A stretch of DNA of 64,000 nucleotides from positions 122,418 to 186,417 of the forward strand of contig NZ_QICL01000006.1 of assembly GCF_003201355.1 (NCBI RefSeq). Direction: 5' to 3'. Of the stretch, positions 1-9,217 are shown piece after piece. The translations under genes were made by a program, and so were the position numbers. The stretch's first letter is position 1. The number at the start of each line of letters is the position of its first letter. The notes under the pieces are model-generated. The model saw nothing but the letters and a program-made list of their open reading frames with translations. It was not told the DNA's origin and made no database searches. The DNA comes from Indolivaga alginatilytica (GTDB lineage Bacteria > Bacteroidota > Bacteroidia > Bacteroidales > Dysgonomonadaceae).

Positions 1-28
1 AGTCGCTAAGGAACAGGGGATTTTGCGA

Positions 29-89
29 TGTAGGGGCGAACCTATGTGTTCGCCCGATATGATGGCAGACACTTAGGTCTGCCCCTACA
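29..89. repeat. Two-hairpin palindromic repeat, copy 1
   Basis: The left half folds as GGGCGAAC/GTTCGCCC and the right half as GGCAGAC/GTCTGCC. The outer ends TGTAGGGGC and GCCCCTACA are also complementary, so the whole unit is a nested palindrome. Related copies lie at 9111-9167 and 57995-58053. It resembles REP/MITE-type dispersed elements. No transposase is visible in the window. Confidence 0.8.
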
Positions 90-211
90 ACCAAGACTGG
101 GCTGAGGTGAGGTACTAAATCTGTATTATCAGTGTATTCTGTGTGCTGATTTTTTTTTCATAGAATTATAAATTGTGTGAAAATTCAGAAACATCCCACA
201 TAAAAGACTTT

Positions 212-399
212 TTAGCACAAATTAAAAGCACAAATAGTTAATCATAAGAGAACTAAGCTGTGAAAATGTTACTATCTATACGTCATGGGCATGATGTTAA
301 ATAGATAGGTTTGGACAATTTGCACCCTTAATTCAGACGGAATACACACATGCCACACCTTAAAGAACACTAATTTTGGTTTGAAACATTAAAAATGTT
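212..399 (+). promoter_or_regulatory. Probable control region of the susC operon
   Basis: The non-coding stretch before susC holds three candidate signals. AGCACAAAT is directly repeated at 214-222 and 227-235. CTATCTAT at 272-279 and ATAGATAG at 301-308 form an inverted repeat around a smaller TCAT/ATGA one. A perfect Bacteroidota -7 box (TAnnTTTG) lies at 371-378, followed by the small palindrome AACATT-aaa-AATGTT at 385-399. No good -33 TTG precedes the -7 box, which suits activator-dependent transcription by the nearby hybrid regulator. The roles are inferred. Confidence 0.4.
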
Positions 400-462
400 A
401 ACCTTTTAAAGACCATAGAGTTAGAAGCTCTTAGTGATTAACCTTTTTTTAATTTAAAGCTT

Positions 463-3400
463 ATGATAAACAAGCGAGTTTACTATTCCCCATTATTCAG
501 ACGAATATTGATAGGGGGTACAATGCTCTTCCTTACTACAGGAATTGCTTTTGCGGAGAAAAACATAGTGGTGGAAAACACTACAGTCAATCAAACCGAC
601 CAACAGAGACAAGTATCCGGAACTGTAGTAGATCAAACCGGCGAAGCTGTAATTGGAGCTACGATCGTAGTAAAAGGTACTACAGTCGGCACTGTTACCG
701 ATTTAGATGGAAAATTTACTATAAATGTTCCTTCCAATGCAGTTATATTAATTAACTATGTGGGATATTTAAGTCAGGAAATCAGAGTTGGAAATCAGAC
801 TACCCTTAACATAACCTTGAAAGAGGATACACGAACTCTTGATGAAGTGGTGGTAGTAGGGTATGGTGTACAGAAAAAAGTAAACCTGACAGGTTCTGTT
901 TCTAATATCAAAATGAGCGAATTAGTAGAAAGCCGCCCCATTGCCAACGTATCTCAAGGGCTTGCCGGTATGGCTGCCGGTGTACAAGTAACATCGAATC
1001 TTAACCGTCCCGGAGAAAACAATGCCTCTATTATGATTCGCGGACAGGGTACTTTAAACAATTCGGCTCCATTGGTAATCGTCGATGGTGTAGAAAGTAA
1101 CATCAACAGTGTAAATCCTCAGGATATTGAAGACATATCGGTACTGAAAGATGCAGCTTCTGCGGCAATATACGGATCGAGAGCTGCTAATGGAGTTATA
1201 CTTATCACAACCCGCAAAGGTGTAGCCGGTAGTGTAAAAGTTGATTACAATGCTTATGTTTCTTGGGAAACCATCAGTAACAAGTTTGATTTGGTAAATA
1301 ACTATGCCGATTATATGGAGTTGATCAACGAAGGTTTGGCAAACTCCAAGCTGGCTACTAAATTCTCTAAGGACAAGATTAATGAATGGAGAACGGGCAC
1401 TGATGGTCTAAAATATCCGAATACCGATTTGATGGATGCTTTGTTTAAAACAAATGTCGGAACAAATCATAATTTATCGGTAAGCGGAGGCTCTGAAAAA
1501 GTGAAATTTTATACTTCATTCGGCTATCTGGATTCTCCGGGTATTATGGAAAATGTAGCTTACAAACGTTACAACCTGAGAACTAATCTCGAAGCTAATG
1601 TAAAACCATGGTTAACAGTAGGTACTAATTTGAGCGGCTATCTGGGACAAACAGAGTCGGGGTCGGGTATTGCCGATAGTGATGACGATTCAAGTATTTT
1701 TACTTTCTCGGCGGCAACCACTCCGGGAATGGTATTCAGAGCACCCGATGGAAGATACGGCTCGATGAACAATACGGAAGATGACGCTCAATCGGCAAAT
1801 AATAACCCATTATACCGTTTAAACTATAGAAAAGGTACTAATGAGAACCGTCACCTTAAATCCCGTTTTTATGGGACATTAAAACCGATCGAAGGATTAA
1901 GCGTTACAGGGTCGTTTAACTACATCTTTACTGATAAGCTAAAAGATCAGCAACCTATATTTATTCCCCAATGGAACTTCTTAACAGAAACAATGAGTTC
2001 TGATGGTGTTGGAAAAACCTCAATAATGAATAGTGACTACAAGTGGAATAACTATTTAATGGATGCCGTTGCGACATATACAAACAATGTATCTAAATTG
2101 AATTATTCAATAATGGGAGGAGCCAGTCAGGAGTTATTCAGATACAAATGGTTTCAGACTACTAAACAAGATTTGCTGGATCCCGACTTAGGAGCAATAA
2201 ACGGTGCTACCGGTGCTGCCAGTGCTAGTGGAAATACAGTTGAATGGACTATGCGCTCTTTCTTTGGACGTATTAATCTGAACTGGGATGAAAAGTATTT
2301 ATTTGAGTTCAATATGCGTGGCGACGGATCATCGCGTTTTACCAAAGATAACCGTTGGGGATATTTCCCTTCTGCATCAGCAGCATGGAGAATCGATCAG
2401 GAACCATTTATGGTAGAACTGGTTTCAAAAGGTATCAGTAACCTGAAAATCAGAGCTTCTTATGGTGAGCTGGGAAATAATGCACTAAGCAGCTCCGATG
2501 CCGATATCAAAGGCAACTATTTAGCTCAATCATTATACGGAGCCAGCAATTATATTACCAATAATCTGTTAGCTATGGGAGTAGCCCAAACGGCAATATC
2601 GAATGCTAATCTTACTTGGGAAAGAACCAAAGCTACAGGTGTAGGATTGGATTTCGGGCTATTGAACAATAAATTGACCGGTACATTAGAGTATTTTCAT
2701 AAGAAAACAGAAGATATATTAATTGACTTACCTATTCCTTTAGTAAATGGTAATGCTACGGCTCCACGTCAGAATGCAGCAACGGTAGTGAATAAAGGCT
2801 TTGAGATTTCCCTAGGATGGCAGGATAAAATACAAGAGGTTTCTTATTTTGCAAATACTAACTTCACCTTCCTGAACAATAAAGTCACCAAATATAAAGG
2901 GGATGTAATGACGTTAAGCGGAGCAAATATGCTCAAAGAAGGATATGCTATCAATACACAATATGGATATGTTGTAGACAGATTGGTGCAAAATCAGGCG
3001 GATATGGATTATGTACAAAAATTTGTAGATAACTCTACTGCGACTAATCCGTTTGTTTCGGCAAAAAGACCTGAATTAGGAGACTTTATGTACAAAGATT
3101 TGAACGGCGACGGGGTAATCAATGACGAAGACCGCACAGTAATAGGACATGGGCCTACTCCTACATTTACTTTTGGTATAAACTTAGGGGCTGCATACAA
3201 AGGTTTTGATTGCTCGGTACTTATACAGGGTGCGACAGGAATGGAACAATACCTGTTAGATAATTATTATCGTCCGCAAATACGTACCGGATATCAAATA
3301 AACAAGCAAATTGCTGATGGCAGATGGTATGAAGGAAGAACAGGAAATGCATCATTTCCCCGTCTGCTGGAATACAGCGATACACGCAACACTATTGTAA

Positions 3401-3630
3401 GTGACTTCTGGGTACAGGATAAGTCCTACGTTAAAATAAAGAATATACAATTGGGCTATGCGTTACCTAAATCTTTGGTATCACGTTTATCTATCGACAG
3501 GATACGAGTTTATGGTAGTTTAGAAAACTTCTTCACATTTACCGGCTATGACGGATTAGATCCTGAGGTGAGCGGTTTTGCTTATCCGACTTCTAAACAA
3601 GCAGCAATAGGTATCAATGTAACATTCTAA
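463..3630 (+). CDS. susC: SusC-like TonB-dependent outer-membrane glycan transporter
   Basis: This 1055-residue protein imports oligosaccharides across the outer membrane using TonB energy. A basic N-terminus and hydrophobic segment end in a signal-peptidase site near residue 31 (AFA-E). Residues about 48-130 form a carboxypeptidase-regulatory-like domain (SGTVVDQTGEAVIGATIVVK), followed by the TonB-box-like LDEVVVVGYG. The plug domain (MIRGQGTLNN, VIVDGVE, SVLKDAASAAIYGSRAANGV) comes next, then the long beta-barrel ending in aromatic F. Length and domain order match the SusC family. SusD follows 20 bases downstream, so this pair heads a polysaccharide utilization locus. The glycan cannot be read from this protein. 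Confidence 0.95.
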   Translation: MINKRVYYSPLFRRILIGGTMLFLTTGIAFAEKNIVVENTTVNQTDQQRQVSGTVVDQTGEAVIGATIVVKGTTVGTVTDLDGKFTINVPSNAVILINYVGYLSQEIRVGNQTTLNITLKEDTRTLDEVVVVGYGVQKKVNLTGSVSNIKMSELVESRPIANVSQGLAGMAAGVQVTSNLNRPGENNASIMIRGQGTLNNSAPLVIVDGVESNINSVNPQDIEDISVLKDAASAAIYGSRAANGVILITTRKGVAGSVKVDYNAYVSWETISNKFDLVNNYADYMELINEGLANSKLATKFSKDKINEWRTGTDGLKYPNTDLMDALFKTNVGTNHNLSVSGGSEKVKFYTSFGYLDSPGIMENVAYKRYNLRTNLEANVKPWLTVGTNLSGYLGQTESGSGIADSDDDSSIFTFSAATTPGMVFRAPDGRYGSMNNTEDDAQSANNNPLYRLNYRKGTNENRHLKSRFYGTLKPIEGLSVTGSFNYIFTDKLKDQQPIFIPQWNFLTETMSSDGVGKTSIMNSDYKWNNYLMDAVATYTNNVSKLNYSIMGGASQELFRYKWFQTTKQDLLDPDLGAINGATGAASASGNTVEWTMRSFFGRINLNWDEKYLFEFNMRGDGSSRFTKDNRWGYFPSASAAWRIDQEPFMVELVSKGISNLKIRASYGELGNNALSSSDADIKGNYLAQSLYGASNYITNNLLAMGVAQTAISNANLTWERTKATGVGLDFGLLNNKLTGTLEYFHKKTEDILIDLPIPLVNGNATAPRQNAATVVNKGFEISLGWQDKIQEVSYFANTNFTFLNNKVTKYKGDVMTLSGANMLKEGYAINTQYGYVVDRLVQNQADMDYVQKFVDNSTATNPFVSAKRPELGDFMYKDLNGDGVINDEDRTVIGHGPTPTFTFGINLGAAYKGFDCSVLIQGATGMEQYLLDNYYRPQIRTGYQINKQIADGRWYEGRTGNASFPRLLEYSDTRNTIVSDFWVQDKSYVKIKNIQLGYALPKSLVSRLSIDRIRVYGSLENFFTFTGYDGLDPEVSGFAYPTSKQAAIGINVTF

Positions 3631-3650
3631 TCTCTTAAACAAAAACGAAT

Positions 3651-5408
3651 ATGAATAAGTATAAAATATTTATAACAGCATGTATTGCACTTGTAGCATT
3701 CAGCGGATGTTACGATTTAGACAGATTTCCCTATGATCAGGTAAGCGAAGGCACATTCTGGAAAAATGAGACTCAGGTCAATCAGGGTATGATGGGTGTA
3801 TACGCAGCATTACGGGTAGACGATGCCTTCGGGTTGAAATTTGCCATCGATAATATTTCCGACATGGGTGTGGGGTATGATCCTCAGGGGTATGGGCCGG
3901 TTTTATTAGGAACTTATACAGGTCGAACCGATTTAATCAAAAAATCGTGGAAGTCTTTATATGACGGAGTTATGCGCTCCAATCTGGCTATACGGAAAAT
4001 AGCCGATGCCACAGAACTTACACCTGAGGCTAAGAGTAAATATGTAGCAGAAGCTAAGTTTTTACGTGCAGTATTTTATTTCCAGTTATACAATCTTTAT
4101 GGAGGAGTTCCTTTATACGATGAAACCATTAATCAATCAACAGATTACAATACTTTGTTAAAAGCCCGCAATACGGACAAAGAAACTGTTGATTTTATAA
4201 TAAAAGATCTAACTGATATAATAAATGGAGGATCGCTGCCTGTAAAATGGGAGACAGCAAATACAGGGCGAGCCACATTAGGGGCGGCTTATGCACTACG
4301 GGGAAAGGTATATTTATATACCAAAGAGTATCAAAAAGCATCTCAGGACTTTGAGGAAGTAATAACTGATTCTAAAGGAAAAGGTTATGGTTACAAACTG
4401 TATAATAATTATGCCGATCTGTTTAAACCCGAAGGAGATGAATCCTCTGAAATGATCTTTGCCATACAAAACGCAGGTGGAGTCGGCACAGATTATGGTA
4501 TGCCAATGACATTCTATATGGGAACACGTAGTTCGTTCGGTAGCTGTTGGAACAATGTTATGCCTTCGGTAAAGCTGGTTAACGAATATGAGTTGAAAGA
4601 CGGAAAGAAATTTGACTGGGAGGATTATATACCGGGATTTACAGATGTTACCAATGTCGGACAGATAATCAGAGATGAGACATTTGTAAGCACATTAAAA
4701 TCGGATGGAAAAGCAGTGGATACTTACCCTAAAAATAAAGATATCTTGTTGTCGATGTATGAAAACAGAGATCCTCGTATGGCATCTACCGTTCTTTTAC
4801 CATACACCATGTATAATGGTTGGGTAAGCAATAAAGCCAGAACATGCGAATTTGTGGTAGCCCGTAATGTGGCACCTAACGAGTCGAATGGTTTTGTGAG
4901 GATCAACGGTGCATATACCGAAAGCTATGTATTCAGGAAATTTGTTGCCGAAGGCAATATGAACGGAGGCATTAACAACAGGGCACATACGCCTATTAAC
5001 TTCCCTCTGATTCGTCTGGCAGATGTTTATTTGATGTATGCAGAATGTCAAAATGAATTGGACAAACAAGGAATTGCCGTAGAATATATAAATAAAGTAC
5101 GTCAACGCCCGTCGGTTAATATGCCTGCTGTTAACAGTGGACCTGCATGGCTAAAGGCTTCAACCAAGGAAGAGGTATTTGACAGAATTCAACACGAAAG
5201 AGCAATAGAACTGGCTGCCGAAGGGCACCGTTGGGACGATCTTCGTCGTTGGAAATTAGCCAAAACTCTTATCCCTGGAAACGTTTATGGCTTTACAGGT
5301 AAAAGATTACTGACCAAAGTATTTATAGACAGGGACATGTTATGGCCTATCCCCGGAGAGGAAATGGATATAAATCCTAATTTAGTTAATAACCCCGGAT
5401 GGCAATAA
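3651..5408 (+). CDS. susD: SusD-like surface glycan-binding lipoprotein
   Basis: The 585-residue protein has a lipoprotein signal (LVAFSGC, lipidated Cys20) and the SusD/RagB architecture. The N-terminal part is TPR-like (YVAEAKFLRAVFYFQLYNLYGGVPLYDE), and the C-terminal signature is RLADVYLMYAECQNE, then ERAIELAAEGHRWDDLRRW, ending WPIPGEEMDINPNLVNNPGW. SusD caps the SusC barrel and delivers glycans to it. The gene starts 20 bases after susC and is surely co-transcribed. A perfect 12-bp hairpin follows the stop, so the downstream enzymes may be partly separate. Confidence 0.95.
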   Translation: MNKYKIFITACIALVAFSGCYDLDRFPYDQVSEGTFWKNETQVNQGMMGVYAALRVDDAFGLKFAIDNISDMGVGYDPQGYGPVLLGTYTGRTDLIKKSWKSLYDGVMRSNLAIRKIADATELTPEAKSKYVAEAKFLRAVFYFQLYNLYGGVPLYDETINQSTDYNTLLKARNTDKETVDFIIKDLTDIINGGSLPVKWETANTGRATLGAAYALRGKVYLYTKEYQKASQDFEEVITDSKGKGYGYKLYNNYADLFKPEGDESSEMIFAIQNAGGVGTDYGMPMTFYMGTRSSFGSCWNNVMPSVKLVNEYELKDGKKFDWEDYIPGFTDVTNVGQIIRDETFVSTLKSDGKAVDTYPKNKDILLSMYENRDPRMASTVLLPYTMYNGWVSNKARTCEFVVARNVAPNESNGFVRINGAYTESYVFRKFVAEGNMNGGINNRAHTPINFPLIRLADVYLMYAECQNELDKQGIAVEYINKVRQRPSVNMPAVNSGPAWLKASTKEEVFDRIQHERAIELAAEGHRWDDLRRWKLAKTLIPGNVYGFTGKRLLTKVFIDRDMLWPIPGEEMDINPNLVNNPGWQ

Positions 5409-5467
5409 AAAAATAGAATTTACAAAATATCCGGATACTTGAAAAACACATTCATACTTATTTAATA

Positions 5468-5500
5468 AATTATATGGGCTGAAATAATGCCCATATAATT
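5468..5500 (+). terminator. Strong hairpin after susD
   Basis: AATTATATGGGC (5468-5479) pairs perfectly with GCCCATATAATT (5489-5500) across a 9-base loop. There is no clean T-run, so it may be a terminator, an RNA 3'-end stabiliser or a processing site separating abundant susCD mRNA from the enzyme genes. Confidence 0.5.
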
Positions 5501-5510
5501 TATTAATTTA

Positions 5511-5541
5511 AGGTCGAAAACCTTTTTATTGCTTTGGCAAA
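5511..5541 (+). repeat. GGTC-GACC-type leader element upstream of the sulfatase gene
   Basis: AGGTC-gaa-AACCT is followed by TTTTTATTGCTTTGGCA. It belongs to the short dispersed family also found at 9182, 12980, 21250, 23881, 33381, 34367, 52670 and 63852. The sulfatase start lies about 80 bases downstream. Confidence 0.65.
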
Positions 5542-5619
5542 CATAAAAAAAACAGATAATTATAGTGATAAAATATCGCATTAAATATCCGGAGCTACTT
5601 AATTAATATTGTAACAATT

Positions 5620-7185
5620 ATGAAGGGAAAAAATATTAATATCGTTTTAGGAGGATTAAGTTTTCTCTCTTTAGTAGGTTGTAAGTCAGAGAAGATCAGT
5701 ACAGAACCTACTTTTCCCAATGTTATCTATATATTTCCCGATCAGATGCGTAATCACGCAATGGAATTCTGGAATCAGGAAGGATACAATGATAAAGTAA
5801 ATTTTACAGGAGACCCTGTATACACTCCAAACCTAAATAAATTTGCAAACGAATCACTGGTACTGTCATCGGCAATCAGCAATTGTCCTGTCAGTAGTCC
5901 TCATCGTGGAATGTTCCTTACAGGAATGTACCCTGAGAATAGTGGAGTAACACTCAATTGCAATTCAAACCGACCAATCAGCAATCTCAAAACAGAGACC
6001 AACAACATAAGCGATGTTTTCAGCATGGCAGGATACGACTGTGCATACATCGGCAAGCTTCATGTAGACTATCCCACCGCGAATGATCCTGCCAATCCGG
6101 GACATTATGTAGAAGACAAACAACCCGTGTGGGATGCTTATACTCCACCCGAAAGACGACACGGGTTTAATTATTGGTATTCCTACGGAACTTTTGATGT
6201 GCACAAGCACCCTCATTACTGGGATACTCAGGGAAAAAGACACGATATAAACAAGTGGTCGCCCATACATGAGGCAGATATGGCTATCGCCTACCTGCAA
6301 AACAAAGACGGGGTACGCGACGCTAAGAAGCCTTTCTTCATGGTAATAAGTATGAATCCTCCACACAGTCCCTACGGATCGTTAGAGGATTGTATGGAAG
6401 AGGATTATAATCTGTATAAAGATAAATCGACAGATCAATTACTCATTCGTCCGAATGCTGATTTATCAATGGAGAAAACCCGATCGGCACCTTACTATTT
6501 TGCATCAGTAACAGGTGTAGATAGAGAATTTGGTCGGATACTGCAAGCTCTCAAAGATCAGGGATTAGATAAGAACACGATCGTTGTATTTACTTCCGAT
6601 CATGGAGAAACAATGTGCAGCCAAGGACTTGAAGATCCTAAAAACTCGCCTTACAACGAAGCTGTAAACGTTCCTTTTATTGTTCGCTATCCGGAGAAGA
6701 TAAAACATCGTGTTGATAACCTGCTGTTATCTTCGCCCGATATTATGCCAACCCTATTGGGTTTATGCGGACTCGAAAAGCAAATACCATCAACCGTAGA
6801 AGGTCTGAACCATGCCAATATATTCTACGAAAAAGAACAGAATAATTACAGACCCAAAGGTGCATTATACATCAAGAATGCAGACAGAGACAAAAACGAA
6901 GAAGGCAAAGTGATTTCATACTTCCCCTCATCACGAGGAATTATTACCGATCGGTACACTTTGACATTTACAATCGATAAAAAGACAAAGGCTCTAAAGG
7001 AAACTCTTCTGTTCGATAATATAAATGATCCGTATCAGTTGAAAAATTTACCAATAAAAAGCCATAAAGAAATTGTAGATCAATTGACCTTGGAGATGGT
7101 TCGGCTCTTAAAACAAGCCAACGATCCTTGGTACAGAGAGCAAATTTTGAGAGAATTAATACCCTATGAAAATCTGATACTATGA
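5620..7185 (+). CDS. Sulfatase, serine-type (S1 family), lipoprotein
   Basis: This 521-residue enzyme should hydrolyse sulfate esters on a glycan. The lipobox (LSLVGC, Cys21) puts it on a membrane, periplasmic or surface-exposed. The sulfatase signature S-x-P-x-R is at residues 92-96 (SSPHR), followed by GMFLTG. The residue matured to formylglycine is therefore Ser92, not Cys, and needs an anaerobic radical-SAM maturase (anSME) that is not in this window. Metal ligands are suggested by Asp41-Gln42 (IFPDQMR) and the motif TSDHGE; NPPHSPYG is also typical. Its stop overlaps the lyase start by 4 bases (ATGA), indicating translational coupling. The exact S1 subfamily and sulfate position are unknown. 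Confidence 0.92.
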   Translation: MKGKNINIVLGGLSFLSLVGCKSEKISTEPTFPNVIYIFPDQMRNHAMEFWNQEGYNDKVNFTGDPVYTPNLNKFANESLVLSSAISNCPVSSPHRGMFLTGMYPENSGVTLNCNSNRPISNLKTETNNISDVFSMAGYDCAYIGKLHVDYPTANDPANPGHYVEDKQPVWDAYTPPERRHGFNYWYSYGTFDVHKHPHYWDTQGKRHDINKWSPIHEADMAIAYLQNKDGVRDAKKPFFMVISMNPPHSPYGSLEDCMEEDYNLYKDKSTDQLLIRPNADLSMEKTRSAPYYFASVTGVDREFGRILQALKDQGLDKNTIVVFTSDHGETMCSQGLEDPKNSPYNEAVNVPFIVRYPEKIKHRVDNLLLSSPDIMPTLLGLCGLEKQIPSTVEGLNHANIFYEKEQNNYRPKGALYIKNADRDKNEEGKVISYFPSSRGIITDRYTLTFTIDKKTKALKETLLFDNINDPYQLKNLPIKSHKEIVDQLTLEMVRLLKQANDPWYREQILRELIPYENLIL

Positions 7186-9104
7186 AAAACAAAAAACACA
7201 TCCTTATTATTCTTTTACTGTTTCTTACAGTAAATACATTTGCTTATACTGAAAAAAATCTGCTCGTGAAAAAAGCAGATATGGAAAGTCTTAAAAGTAT
7301 GCTGATCATGAACCAGAAATGGGTGCCATATCCTAAGTATAACGATCGCAAAGGCTGGGATAATTTATTGGGAGACTCAAAAGCCGATCTGATTAAAGAT
7401 GGAGAGAAATACCTCAATTACGAATGGCAAGTGGTAAAAGCCACCGATTATCTGGAATTTGAAAGATCGGGTAATCGTAATATAATGGAGAGTCCGTATA
7501 ACAACAATAATAAAGCAACGGTAGCTCTGCTAATGGCCGAATTAGCAGAAGGAAAAGGACGCTTTATAGATCAACTGATTAATGGTGTTTACCAATCGTG
7601 TGAAATGACATCGTGGGCACTATCGGCTCACCTTACGGCTCAGCACTCCAAAAGAATTTTACCCGATTACACCGAGCAGATTATAGATTTGGGGTCGGGC
7701 AATTTGAGTGCAGTATTGGCGTGGACATATTATTATTTCAATAACGAGTTCGATAAAGTAGACCCTGCCATATCGAAACGTCTGTACCGCGAACTAAAAG
7801 ATCGCACGTTAGACCCATATATGAATGAAGACCGTTTCTGGTGGATGGCATTCAACCTTAAACCGGGGGGGATGGTCAACAACTGGAATCCTTGGTGTAA
7901 TTTTAATGTACTGCAAACCTGTATGCTTCTCGAAAACGACAAGGACAAACTGGCAAAAGCTGTGTACAGAACCATGCAATCGGTAGATAAGTTTATCAAC
8001 TATACACACTCCGATGGAGGATGCGAGGAAGGTCCTTCGTATTGGGGACATGCAGCAGGTAAAATGTATGATTACTTGCAATTACTAAGCAATATTACAG
8101 ATGGTCAGGTTTCAATATTCAATGAACCTATTATCAGAAATATGGGCGAATACATTTCGAGATCATATGTCGGTGACGGATGGGTGGTAAATTTTGCGGA
8201 TGCTTCAGCCAAAGGTGGAGGTGACCAACAGTTGATATACAGATACGGTAAAGCGGTAAACAGCACCGAAATGATGCAATTCGCAGCTTATCTTGAAAAA
8301 CAAAAACCTTCTAAGTTTAAAGCTGATATAGATATTTTTCGTGCATTTCAAACCTTACTATACAGACACGAATTGAGCAGCCAAAAGCCGGTACATATTA
8401 CACCTGATTATACATGGTATCCCGAAACCGAATTCTGTTATATAAAAGATAAAGCGGGTTTGTTTTTGGCTACCAAAGGTGGATATAATAATGAAAGCCA
8501 CAATCATAACGATATAGGTACATTCTCTCTTTATATCAACAATATGCCTGTTATAATAGATGCAGGTGTAGGTACATATACCCGACAAACATTCAGCAGC
8601 GAAAGGTATTCTATCTGGACAATGCAAAGCAACTATCATAACCTGCCTATTATTAACGGAGTACCTCAGGCGTTCGGCTCTCAATACAAGGCAAAAAACA
8701 TTGCCTTTAATCCAAAGAGCAGTACTTTTTCGGTAGATATATCTAAGGCATATCCCGAAACTGCACAAGTGAAACAATGGATTCGTTCTTACAAACTGAA
8801 AAACGGGACTCTAGTTATTGACGATATTTTCGATTTATCTGAAGCAACTCAAAACAATCAGATCAATTTCCTTACATGGGGAGATATCAACATAGATATT
8901 TTGGGTGAAGTAACTATAAGCACCAACGGACAAAAGGCTGTTTTGGAATATGACAAAAATAATTTTACTCCCGCTATAGAAACTATCACTTTAGATGATT
9001 CCCGACTGTCGAATGTATGGGGAGAGAAAATCTATAGAGTATCTCTTAACGCCAAGAATGCCGTAAAGAAGGGAAAATACTCCTTTGTGATTAAGAAAAA
9101 ATAA
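7182..9104 (+). CDS. Heparinase II/III-like polysaccharide lyase
   Basis: The 640-residue protein has a signal peptide ending near FAY (residue 22) and the two-domain layout of the heparinase II/III superfamily. An N-terminal alpha/alpha toroid carries NWNPWCNFN (residues 234-242) and EGPSYWGHAAG (283-293, with Tyr287 and His290). A C-terminal beta-sandwich carries ESHNHNDIGTF (438-448, His440 and His442). Such enzymes cleave uronic-acid-containing glycans by beta-elimination. Pairing with a sulfatase suggests a sulfated substrate such as a glycosaminoglycan or an algal sulfated polysaccharide; the alignment needed to assign a PL family could not be run. The start is ATGA-coupled to the sulfatase. 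Confidence 0.85.
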   Translation: MKNKKHILIILLLFLTVNTFAYTEKNLLVKKADMESLKSMLIMNQKWVPYPKYNDRKGWDNLLGDSKADLIKDGEKYLNYEWQVVKATDYLEFERSGNRNIMESPYNNNNKATVALLMAELAEGKGRFIDQLINGVYQSCEMTSWALSAHLTAQHSKRILPDYTEQIIDLGSGNLSAVLAWTYYYFNNEFDKVDPAISKRLYRELKDRTLDPYMNEDRFWWMAFNLKPGGMVNNWNPWCNFNVLQTCMLLENDKDKLAKAVYRTMQSVDKFINYTHSDGGCEEGPSYWGHAAGKMYDYLQLLSNITDGQVSIFNEPIIRNMGEYISRSYVGDGWVVNFADASAKGGGDQQLIYRYGKAVNSTEMMQFAAYLEKQKPSKFKADIDIFRAFQTLLYRHELSSQKPVHITPDYTWYPETEFCYIKDKAGLFLATKGGYNNESHNHNDIGTFSLYINNMPVIIDAGVGTYTRQTFSSERYSIWTMQSNYHNLPIINGVPQAFGSQYKAKNIAFNPKSSTFSVDISKAYPETAQVKQWIRSYKLKNGTLVIDDIFDLSEATQNNQINFLTWGDINIDILGEVTISTNGQKAVLEYDKNNFTPAIETITLDDSRLSNVWGEKIYRVSLNAKNAVKKGKYSFVIKKK

Positions 9105-9110
9105 AGCCAT

Positions 9111-9167
9111 TGTAGGGCAGATCTATGTGTCTGCCCTCTGCGGGTGAACTCATAGATTCGCCCTACA
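9111..9167. repeat. Two-hairpin palindromic repeat, copy 2
   Basis: It begins TGTAGGGCAGATC and ends GATTCGCCCTACA, with inner halves GGGCAGA/TCTGCCC and GGGTGAA/TTCGCCC. It lies in the short gap between the lyase and the GH3 gene. This copy lacks one G of the run and has diverged from the copies at 29-89 and 57995-58053. Confidence 0.75.
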
Positions 9168-9181
9168 GTCAAACAATAAAA

Positions 9182-9194
9182 AGGTCTCCGACCT
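9182..9194 (+). repeat. GGTC-GACC hairpin upstream of the GH3 gene
   Basis: AGGTC-tcc-GACCT is a perfect 5-bp stem 23 bases before the GH3 start codon. Unlike other copies it lacks the T-rich tail. Confidence 0.5.
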
Positions 9195-9217
9195 CAAACC
9201 CTACAAAACCATAGCTT

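Noticed and set aside
8358..8777. Minus-strand open frame of 139 codons inside the lyase gene
   Set aside because: It is Cys- and Tyr-rich nonsense on the opposite strand of a clear heparinase II/III-like gene.
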